Below, piece by piece: positions 32,308 to 39,359 of a DNA stretch of 54,124 bases; positions within the stretch are counted from its first letter, which is position 1, and every line of letters starts with the position of its first letter. Origin of the DNA: Bradyrhizobium centrolobii. GTDB taxonomy: Bacteria > Pseudomonadota > Alphaproteobacteria > Rhizobiales > Xanthobacteraceae. The translations under genes and the position numbers were made by a program. The notes beneath the pieces are model-generated. The model had not been told where the DNA came from, did not search any database, and worked only from the letters and a program-made list of their open reading frames with translations. Location of the stretch: contig NZ_LUUB01000080.1 of NCBI RefSeq assembly GCF_001641635.1, positions 32,926-87,049 of the forward strand, read 5' to 3'.

Positions 32308-32500
32308 CCAGCGCTAAACCACGGCCCCAAGTCCTGGCCAAGCCGTTGGCCCGACTCGGGATTTTCGCTGGGAAAACGTAGCATCCCGGGTTGCCAGCGC
32401 GGCCTTGGGCCTGATATTTCCTCGCCCGTCGTAACCGTGCTTCCAGTGGGTATCTGAGATGTTGAACGTCGTATCCAGCAAAGCGCGGGAGGAAGCGTCC

Positions 32501-33454
32501 ATGTCGGCCAAGAACGGCTCAATCAAGCTTGTCGCCGGCAATTCCAATCCGGCTCTCGCCCAGGCGATCGCTCAAGGGCTGGATCTGCCGCTGACCAAAG
32601 CGGTGGTACGGCGCTTCGCCGACATGGAGATATTCGTCGAGATCCAGGAGAACGTCCGCGGCTCGGACGCCTTCATCATCCAATCGACCTCGTTCCCGGC
32701 GAACGACCATCTGATGGAACTGCTGATCATCACCGACGCGCTGCGCCGCTCCTCGGCGCGCCGCATCACCGCGGTGCTGCCCTATTTCGGCTATGCGCGG
32801 CAGGACCGTAAATCGGGTTCGCGCACGCCGATCTCCGCAAAACTCGTCGCCAATTTGATCACGCAGGCCGGCGTCGACCGCGTCATGACGCTCGACCTGC
32901 ATGCCGGCCAGATCCAGGGCTTCTTCGACATTCCGACCGACAATCTCTACGCGGCGCCGCTGATGGTGCGCGACATCAAGGAGAAGTTCGACCTCTCCAA
33001 GGTGATGGTGATCTCGCCCGACGTCGGCGGCGTGGCCCGCGCGCGCGGTCTTGCCAAGCGCATCAACACCCCGCTCGCGATCGTCGACAAGCGGCGCGAG
33101 CGTCCCGGCGAGTCCGAGGTCATGAACGTGATCGGCGACGTTGCCGGCTACACCTGCATCCTCGTTGACGACATCGTCGATTCCGGCGGCACGCTGGTGA
33201 ACGCGGCCGATGCGCTGATCGCAAAGGGCGCCAAGGACGTCTACGCCTACATCACCCATGGCGTGCTTTCCGGCGGCGCGGCCGCCCGCATCGCCTCCTC
33301 GAAGCTGAAAGAGCTCGTGATCACCGACTCGATCCTGCCGACGGATGCGGTAAGCAAGGCGCCGAACATCCGCACGCTGCCGATCGCCAGCCTGATCTCG
33401 GACGCGATCGCGCGTACCGCCGCGGAGGAGTCGGTGTCGAGCCTGTTCGACTAG
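32501..33454 (+). CDS. prs: Ribose-phosphate pyrophosphokinase
   Basis: A 317-residue PRPP synthetase: forms PRPP from ribose 5-phosphate and ATP for nucleotide, His and Trp synthesis. Family motifs: RFADMEIFVEIQENVRGSDAFIIQS, YFGYARQDRKSGSRTPISAKLVA, DLHAGQIQGFF and the PRPP-binding CILVDDIVDSGGTLVNAA. GGAGGAAG precedes the ATG at 32501; the ORF from 32459 has no comparable site. Length fits. A terminator of the usual hairpin/T-run type follows. Confidence 0.98.
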   Translation: MSAKNGSIKLVAGNSNPALAQAIAQGLDLPLTKAVVRRFADMEIFVEIQENVRGSDAFIIQSTSFPANDHLMELLIITDALRRSSARRITAVLPYFGYARQDRKSGSRTPISAKLVANLITQAGVDRVMTLDLHAGQIQGFFDIPTDNLYAAPLMVRDIKEKFDLSKVMVISPDVGGVARARGLAKRINTPLAIVDKRRERPGESEVMNVIGDVAGYTCILVDDIVDSGGTLVNAADALIAKGAKDVYAYITHGVLSGGAAARIASSKLKELVITDSILPTDAVSKAPNIRTLPIASLISDAIARTAAEESVSSLFD

Positions 33455-33480
33455 CTTCTTCGTCTTTCGAACGTTCGCAG

Positions 33481-33520
33481 GGTGGGCAAAGGTGCAAGTC
33501 GCCGTGCCCACCTTTTCTTT
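33481..33520 (+). terminator. Terminator after prs
   Basis: GGTGGGCA and TGCCCACC form the stem, with ccttttctttt following. It starts 27 bases after the prs stop. The same stem sequence looks like a repeat seen often in Bradyrhizobium intergenic regions, so it may be a repeat used as a terminator. The rest of the 277-base gap to 33731 holds no gene. Confidence 0.7.
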
Positions 33521-33731
33521 TGCGATGAAGTCGGTGGGCCCGCTTCTGCCTTCGAGCTAAGGCGGACAAGTCGCTTTGCCTGCCCTGCGGTCTGACAACG
33601 CGCGTCGGCCGGGTGAAGATTGCCTGGAACCAAAGCGCCCCGCAGCACGCCTCGAAGACTCTGCGGTTGTTGCCGGCTGCGGCCCATGACATCATCCAGA
33701 TACCGAGCCGTCTCTGCCCTCTGGATGCCTG

Positions 33732-34760
33732 ATGCCACGCCGGAAATTTGCTTGGGAAAAGCTGTCGGATGACCAGTTGCTCAAGCAACGCCTTAGCAGT
33801 TTGAGGGTTGCGGTCGAAGGCACCTGGCTCGAGGATTGTGTCAGCACTCTCCACGAAGAGCTCGAAGAGCGGGGCATCCGGCTAAGGCCACACACGTGGA
33901 TCTCGAGCGAATGGTTTAGTCCGGGAGGCGTGCCCGGCATCGCCATCCCATTCTATCTCGCCCATCCCCGCCTGATGAAGCTCGAGAAGAAGATGATGTT
34001 CGACGTCGAGGGCGGAACTTGGCGCGAGTGCATGGCTATCCTCCGTCACGAGGCAGGCCATGCCATGCAGCACGGCTACCAGTTGCAACGCCGCCGGCGC
34101 TGGCAACAGCTCTTCGGCCCGTCGTCGAAACACTACCCGCGCTACTATCGGCCCAATCCGGCCAGTAGGCGTTACGTCCAGCATCTTCGGCTCTGGTACG
34201 CACAGAGCCACCCGGATGAAGATTTCGCCGAAACCTTCGCGGTGTGGCTGCGGCCGCGTTCGAACTGGCGGACACGATATGCCGGTTGGCCAGCGCTGAA
34301 GAAGCTCGAATATGTCGACGAGCTGATGAGCGAGATTGCGGGAAAGCGACCGCTGATCACGACGCGAGAGCATGTCGATCCACTGCGTGATCTCAGCCAA
34401 ACGCTCGAAGACCACTATAAGAAGAAGCAGGCGTTCTACGCCTTCACGCCACCGAAGACCTACGACCGCGACCTCTCCAGGCTCTTTTCCGCCGATCCAC
34501 GGCACCGGCGGGCAAACCCGGCTTCGGTCTTGATACGGCGGCATCGCGCCCAGATCAGGCAATTGGTCGCGCGATGGACGGGCGAGAATCAACTTACGCT
34601 CGATGCCGTGCTTGACGACATGATCTCCCGCTGCCGTGAACTCGATCTGCGCGCGGTCGGCCCTGAACAGAAGCTCGTCCTCGACTTCACGGTCCTCGTG
34701 ACCGCCAAGACGATGCACGCGCTGTTTGGCCCGTCTCAGCGCAAATGGATCGCGCTATGA
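33732..34760 (+). CDS. Putative zinc-binding metallopeptidase
   Basis: A 342-residue protein with a zinc-peptidase-like motif HEAGH at residues 106-110 (AILRHEAGHAMQHGY), which fits HExxH. A later Glu-containing motif DFAETFAVWL (164-170) could supply the third ligand. It resembles the putative zinc-binding metallopeptidase family (Peptidase_Mx). The protein is very basic (many Arg and Lys) and lacks an export signal, so a cytoplasmic role is expected. Its stop overlaps the ATG of an ATP-grasp ligase, so the pair is coupled. Substrate unknown; the combination suggests peptide or amino-acid ligation followed by trimming, or the reverse. Confidence 0.85.
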   Translation: MPRRKFAWEKLSDDQLLKQRLSSLRVAVEGTWLEDCVSTLHEELEERGIRLRPHTWISSEWFSPGGVPGIAIPFYLAHPRLMKLEKKMMFDVEGGTWRECMAILRHEAGHAMQHGYQLQRRRRWQQLFGPSSKHYPRYYRPNPASRRYVQHLRLWYAQSHPDEDFAETFAVWLRPRSNWRTRYAGWPALKKLEYVDELMSEIAGKRPLITTREHVDPLRDLSQTLEDHYKKKQAFYAFTPPKTYDRDLSRLFSADPRHRRANPASVLIRRHRAQIRQLVARWTGENQLTLDAVLDDMISRCRELDLRAVGPEQKLVLDFTVLVTAKTMHALFGPSQRKWIAL

Positions 34761-35791
34761 GACGCCTCCGCATTCTGGTGCTCATGCATCCGGACTTCGT
34801 GCCTCCGGACTCAACCGACGGATACACCGCGCAGGAAATCAACGCGTGGAAAACAGAATATGATGTGGTGAGTACCTTGCGCGCGGCCGGCCATGAGGTT
34901 CGCCCACTCGGCGCGCAGGAGGAAATCAAGCCGGTGCGCGATGAGATCGAAAGCTTCAAGCCGCACGTGGTTTTCACGTTGCTGGAGGAGTTCCACTATA
35001 ACGTTGCATATGACCAGCACATCGCAAGCTATCTCGAGCTGATGAAAATCCCGTACACCGGGTGCAACCCGCGTGGCCTGATCCTGGCGCGCGGCAAGGA
35101 CCTGTCCAAGACGTTGGTGCATCATCGCCGGATCGCGGTGCCGGCCTTCGCCGTCTTCCCGATGCGCCGCAAGGTCAAACGGCCAGCGCATCTTGCGCTG
35201 CCGCTGATCGTCAAGAGCCTGAACATGGACGGATCCTTTGGCATCTCGCAGGCATCCATCGTCGATTCGGACGAGAAGCTCGCAGAGCGGGTCGCCTTCA
35301 TCCACGATCGGGTCGAATCCGCCGCCATCGCCGAGCAATTTATCGAAGGGCGAGAGCTTTATGTCGGCGTGCTCGGCAACAATCGGCTGCGTGTTCTGCC
35401 AGTTTGGGAATTGAAATTCGGCAGCATGGGCGGGCGCAGGTCACGGCACATCGCCACCGAAAAAGCCAAACACGATCCCGATTATCAGGAGCGCGTCGGA
35501 ATTGTCGACGGGCCCGCGAAAGACCTGACGCCCGACGTAACCGCTCGCATTCAGCGAGCTGCGAAACGCATCTACCGGGCGCTTGGACTCGATGGTTACG
35601 CGCGCATCGACTTTCGTCTCTCCGCCGACGGCACTCCGTATTTCATAGAGGCAAACCCCAATCCCGAAATCGCGAAGAGCCAGGAGTTCGCCACGGCGGC
35701 TCAACATGACGGGCTCGCCTATCCGGATCTCCTGCATCGCATCCTGACCCTCGGAATAAGCCGTGCCAAGGCAGGCGTATCTCTGGGCTGA
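34757..35791 (+). CDS. ATP-grasp ligase, D-Ala-D-Ala-ligase-like
   Basis: A 344-residue ATP-grasp protein: RILVLMHPDFVPPDSTDGYTAQ, LLEEFHYNVAYDQHIASYLELMKIPYTGCNP (substrate-binding loop), LILARGKDLSKTLV, IVKSLNMDGSFGISQASIV, ELYVGVLGNNRLRVLP and the Mg-site DFRLSADGTPYFIEANPNPEI (298-305). These are the ligase hallmarks. It couples an acyl acceptor to an amine via acyl phosphate and ATP. The neighbours are not mur genes, so it is unlikely to be the housekeeping Ddl. The ATG overlaps the metallopeptidase stop by four bases (ATGA). Confidence 0.9.
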   Translation: MRRLRILVLMHPDFVPPDSTDGYTAQEINAWKTEYDVVSTLRAAGHEVRPLGAQEEIKPVRDEIESFKPHVVFTLLEEFHYNVAYDQHIASYLELMKIPYTGCNPRGLILARGKDLSKTLVHHRRIAVPAFAVFPMRRKVKRPAHLALPLIVKSLNMDGSFGISQASIVDSDEKLAERVAFIHDRVESAAIAEQFIEGRELYVGVLGNNRLRVLPVWELKFGSMGGRRSRHIATEKAKHDPDYQERVGIVDGPAKDLTPDVTARIQRAAKRIYRALGLDGYARIDFRLSADGTPYFIEANPNPEIAKSQEFATAAQHDGLAYPDLLHRILTLGISRAKAGVSLG

Positions 35792-35866
35792 AGGCAAGAT
35801 GGTCGCGCGTGGCGGTGCGTGCTGATCACCACCAGCGTCGATCTCGACGCCTTGCAGATATACGAT

Positions 35867-36325
35867 CTAAACAGCTTCCACCCTGACGCCAACGACCTCG
35901 GCAAAGGATTTGAAGAACTCTCCGGCGAGCTTTGTCGCGGTCGAGTTGATCAGCCGCGCGCCGAGCTGGGCGAGCTTGCTGCCGATCTGCGCGTCGACCT
36001 CGTAGTGCAGCACCGTGACGTCAGCGCTTTCGGATTCCAGCCGCACGACAGCGCCGCCCTTGGCAAAGCCGGCAACGCCCCCGGAGCCCTCGCCCGAAAT
36101 GCGATAGCCGTTGGGCGGATCGAGGTCGGACAGGGTCACCTTGCCGCCAAACGTCGCCTTCACCGGGCCAACCTTGAAGATCACAGTGGCGGTCATCTCG
36201 TTCGGGCCGGTCACCTCGAGCGCCTGACAGCCGGGGATGCACTGCTTCAGCACAGCGGGGTCATTCAGCGCCGCCCACACCTGCTCGCGTGACGCGGGGA
36301 TACGCTGGCTGTCGTTCATCTGCAT
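35867..36325 (-). CDS. coxG: CoxG, SRPBCC-fold CO dehydrogenase subunit G family
   Basis: A 152-residue START/Bet v1-like (SRPBCC) protein: SREQVWAALNDPAVLKQCIPGCQALEVTGPNEMTATVIFKVGPVKATFGG, then GSKLAQLGARLINSTATKLAGEFFKSF. In Oligotropha-type clusters CoxG is needed for membrane association of the CO dehydrogenase. It is the last gene of the cox transcript here, 9 bases after coxF. Alternative start at 36319. Convergent with the ATP-grasp gene. Confidence 0.93.
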   Translation of the reverse strand: MQMNDSQRIPASREQVWAALNDPAVLKQCIPGCQALEVTGPNEMTATVIFKVGPVKATFGGKVTLSDLDPPNGYRISGEGSGGVAGFAKGGAVVRLESESADVTVLHYEVDAQIGSKLAQLGARLINSTATKLAGEFFKSFAEVVGVRVEAV

Positions 36326-36334
36326 GATCGGCTC

Positions 36335-37174
36335 TCACTCTCTCGTTGCTGCCTGATTGGCGGCGCGCTGGCCGCGCCGGCGCTCCCTGGTGATCTCAGC
36401 AAGGATCGACATCGCGATCTCCTCCGGTGTGATGGCGCCGAGATCGAGTCCGGCCGGCGCCTTGACGCTATCGATCGCGCCGGCATTCGCGCCTTCCGCA
36501 ATGAGCCTGGCGCGGAGCGAGGCCATCTTGCGGCGGCTGCCGACGAAGGCATGATAGTCGGCCTTGGTTGCGACGGCAGCGCGCAAGGCGGCTTCATCGC
36601 CCTTGCCCTGCGTCGAGACCACGACGAAGCGCTTCGCCTCGTTGAGCTCACCGAGCTGGTAGCCATCAATAATGGTGTCGGCATCTGGCTGAGCGGTGAG
36701 ATCGGCCGAGCGCGCGGCGAGCGTGACGTGATAGCCGAGCGTGCGCGCCTGCGCCGCCAGCGACAGTGCCACCGGGCTTGCGCCGAGAATGACGAGCGAA
36801 GGATGCGGCAGCACCGGCTCGACGAAGATGTCCATGGTGCCCTTGCTCGGGCACATGTTGCTGGCGAAGCGGACGCCGTCGCGGCTGTCCCCCGCCCTCA
36901 CCCCCAGCTCGGCGAGCAGGTTCTCCGGCTGCACCGAGACCATGCGCGGCTCGCCGTCCGCAAGCGCCTCGCGCGCCGCCTTCAGCACCGCGCCGCGGGC
37001 GCAGCCGCCGCCGATCCAGCCCGCAACGATGGTGCCGTCCGCTGCGATGATCGCCTTCGCGCCGGCCTTGGCCGCGGTGACCGAGACCGTACGCACCACG
37101 GTCGCGAGGACGAAGGCGCGCTCGGCCGCCTTCATCTGCGCCACGAGATCCAGCACTTCGACGTGAGCGGTCAT
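36335..37174 (-). CDS. coxF: XdhC/CoxI family molybdenum-cofactor handling protein
   Basis: A 279-residue XdhC-type protein. The N-terminal half (MTAHVEVLDLVAQMKAAERAFVLATVVRT) and GWIGGGCARGAVLKAAREAL form the XdhC domain; the C-terminal half HPSLVILGASPVALSLAAQARTLGYHVTLAARS is a Rossmann-like NAD-binding domain, followed by ADYHAFVGSRRKMASLRARL. Members bind the molybdenum cofactor and insert it into XdhB/CoxL-type enzymes. Named by operon order DEFG; coxI is the alternative symbol. Eleven bases after coxE. Confidence 0.9.
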   Translation of the reverse strand: MTAHVEVLDLVAQMKAAERAFVLATVVRTVSVTAAKAGAKAIIAADGTIVAGWIGGGCARGAVLKAAREALADGEPRMVSVQPENLLAELGVRAGDSRDGVRFASNMCPSKGTMDIFVEPVLPHPSLVILGASPVALSLAAQARTLGYHVTLAARSADLTAQPDADTIIDGYQLGELNEAKRFVVVSTQGKGDEAALRAAVATKADYHAFVGSRRKMASLRARLIAEGANAGAIDSVKAPAGLDLGAITPEEIAMSILAEITRERRRGQRAANQAATRE

Positions 37175-37185
37175 CGGTGCCTCCT

Positions 37186-38394
37186 CTAGAGCTTCACCAG
37201 ATAGGGTTCGAGCGCGCGCAGGCTTTGCAGCGTGTTGGCGGGCGCATAGAGATCGACATGCGGCAGCGCCGCCTTGATGCCCCGCGCCTCCGGCGCATAG
37301 CCCTCCCAGGCCATCATCGGGTTGAGCCAGACGATGCGCCGGCAGCGCCGCGACAGCGCGGCCATTTCGCGTCCGAGCAAAGCGGCGTCGCCGGTCTCGT
37401 AGCCATCGGACACGATCATCACACAGCTGCGCGAGTGGATCACGCGCGCCGCGTGCCAGCGGTTGAAGGTTTGCAGGCTTTCGCCGATCCGTGTGCCACC
37501 GCCTGCGCCCTGCGCCATGATCGAGAGGCGATCGAGCGCACGGCCGGCGTCCTTCTCCTTCATCGCGTCGGAGACGTAGGCCAGCCGTGTGTGGAACAGG
37601 AACGCCTCGGCCTCGCGGAATTCGTCGAGGACGCCGTGGATGAAGCGCAGGAACACGGAGGTATACATGCTCATCGAGCCGGAGGCGTCGAGCAGCACGA
37701 TGAGCCGCAGCGGCTTGTCCTTGCGCTGCCGTTTCACCAGGCTGATCGGCACGCCGCCATGACTGATGTTGCGATGGATGGTGCGCCTGAGGTCGAGACG
37801 ATAGCCGCGCCGGCGCGCCAGATCACGCCGGGTCAGCCGCGTACGCATCACCCTTGCGAGCTGCGCGGCGGCGTCGTGGGCCTGCGCGACCTGATCGGGA
37901 TCGCTGAGCTTTCTGAAATCGACCTCGGCGAGATTCTCCGCACGCGAGGCGCCCTCCATGCGGCCCTCGCCGGAGCGCCCCTCCGGCGCATCGTCAGAGG
38001 ATGGAAGCTGGTCGGCGACAGACTGGCTACCGCCCAGCTCAGCCGTCTTGTCCTGCAAGCTCTTCAGCGACGGGTTGCTGGCGCCGGGCGCTGAGCCGAT
38101 GGTGCGGGAGCGCGACCGCACGCGCTTGCCGAGCCAGAATGCATCGAACAACCCGTCGAACTTGTCCCAATCCGACTTGCGTGCGGAGAAGAGATGCTTG
38201 AACGCCGCGCGCAAGAGGTTCGGCCGTGCCGCATAGCCGGTCGACATCAGCGTCGCCGCATCCTGCCCTTCGGCGAGTCCGATCCGGAAGCCGGCATCGC
38301 GCAAGCTGCGCAGGAAGGCGGCGAGCCTTGCGGAAACGAGGTGAGACACCTCATTGAGATCGTCGTAACCGGGGCTGGAGCCACAGCAGCTCAT
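37186..38394 (-). CDS. coxE: CoxE, VWA-domain protein
   Basis: A 402-residue protein with a von Willebrand A domain in its second half: LRLIVLLDASGSMSMYTSVFLRFIHGVL has the MIDAS D-x-S-x-S, and VMIVSDGYETGD follows. The N-terminal part is the VWA_CoxE helical region (FLRSLRDAGFRIGLAEGQDAA). With the AAA+ protein CoxD it forms the chaperone pair that introduces sulfur/copper into the Mo-S-Cu site. The start overlaps the coxD stop by four bases. Confidence 0.95.
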   Translation of the reverse strand: MSCCGSSPGYDDLNEVSHLVSARLAAFLRSLRDAGFRIGLAEGQDAATLMSTGYAARPNLLRAAFKHLFSARKSDWDKFDGLFDAFWLGKRVRSRSRTIGSAPGASNPSLKSLQDKTAELGGSQSVADQLPSSDDAPEGRSGEGRMEGASRAENLAEVDFRKLSDPDQVAQAHDAAAQLARVMRTRLTRRDLARRRGYRLDLRRTIHRNISHGGVPISLVKRQRKDKPLRLIVLLDASGSMSMYTSVFLRFIHGVLDEFREAEAFLFHTRLAYVSDAMKEKDAGRALDRLSIMAQGAGGGTRIGESLQTFNRWHAARVIHSRSCVMIVSDGYETGDAALLGREMAALSRRCRRIVWLNPMMAWEGYAPEARGIKAALPHVDLYAPANTLQSLRALEPYLVKL

Positions 38395-39257
38395 GCGACC
38401 CTCCCGAGCAGGCGCTGCGTCACCTGCGGCGTGACGCGCGCGCGGTCCTCCTGCGTCTTCAAAAGGCAGATCAGGGTCTCGTGCACGGTCTCGGGCGCAT
38501 CATGGAGATCGCGGATGTCCAGGCCGACCAGCGCCGCCGCCCAATCCAGCGTCTCCGCTACGCCCGGGACCTTGCGCAACTCCTCCTTGCGGACACTTTC
38601 GACCATGCGCGCGATCTGGAGCGCGAGTGATGGGCTCGCACCGGCGATGCGCGCCAGGATGATGCGGGCCTCGCGATCGACATCGGGATAGTCGACGTAG
38701 TGATAGAGGCAGCGACGGCGCAGCGCATCGGAGAGCTCGCGCGTGCCGTTCGAGGTCAGCACGACATGCGGAATGGTGATCGCCGGAATGGTGCCGAGCT
38801 CGGGGATCGAGACCTGGAAATCGGACAACAGCTCCAGCAGGAATGCCTCGAACTCGTCATCGGCGCGGTCGATCTCGTCGATCAGCAGCACCGGCGCCTG
38901 CGCGCGACGGATCGCGGCGAGCAGCGGCCGCTCCAGCAGATACTTCTCCGAGAAGATCTGGTCCTCGATGCTGTCCGTGCCGCGATGCGCCTGGATCGCC
39001 AGCAACTGGCGCTGGTAATTCCATTCGTAGATCGCGGAGGACTGGTCGAGGCCCTCATAGCATTGCAGCCGGATCAGCTCGGTCGCATGCACCTTGGCAA
39101 GCGCCTTCGCCACCTCCGTCTTACCGACGCCCGCCTCGCCTTCCAGCAGCAGCGGACGCCGCAACAGCTGCATCAGCGAGATCGCCGTCGCCAGATCCGC
39201 ATCGGCGATGTAACCCGATCCGGCCAGCGCTTGGGCGATCTCGTCGCGGCCTTTCAT
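38391..39257 (-). CDS. coxD: CoxD, MoxR-type AAA+ ATPase
   Basis: A 288-residue AAA+ protein: Walker A GEAGVGKT at 40-47 in LLLEGEAGVGKTEVAKAL, Walker B VLLIDEIDRADDEFEAFLLELL, sensor VVLTSNGTRELSDALRRRCLYHYVDYP. CoxD assists sulfuration and copper insertion at the CoxL active site in Oligotropha. It is separated from coxL by 102 bases containing a family B palindrome and coupled to coxE by overlap. Confidence 0.95.
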   Translation of the reverse strand: MKGRDEIAQALAGSGYIADADLATAISLMQLLRRPLLLEGEAGVGKTEVAKALAKVHATELIRLQCYEGLDQSSAIYEWNYQRQLLAIQAHRGTDSIEDQIFSEKYLLERPLLAAIRRAQAPVLLIDEIDRADDEFEAFLLELLSDFQVSIPELGTIPAITIPHVVLTSNGTRELSDALRRRCLYHYVDYPDVDREARIILARIAGASPSLALQIARMVESVRKEELRKVPGVAETLDWAAALVGLDIRDLHDAPETVHETLICLLKTQEDRARVTPQVTQRLLGRVA

Positions 39258-39270
39258 CTCAGTATTCCTC

Positions 39271-39356
39271 CGTCATTGCGAGCGAAGCGAAGCAATCCAG
39301 AAATGCCCCGCGGAGAAAGTCTGGATTGCTTCGTCGCCTCGCTCCTCGCAATGACG
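39271..39356. repeat. Palindromic element, family B, inside the cox operon
   Basis: cgtcattgcgagcgaagcga / tcctcgcaatgacg with caatccag / ctggattgctt arms. It lies between the stop of coxL and the start of coxD. A stable hairpin here could protect the coxMSL messenger or lower coxDEFG expression relative to the structural genes. Confidence 0.85.
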
Positions 39357-39359
39357 ACA

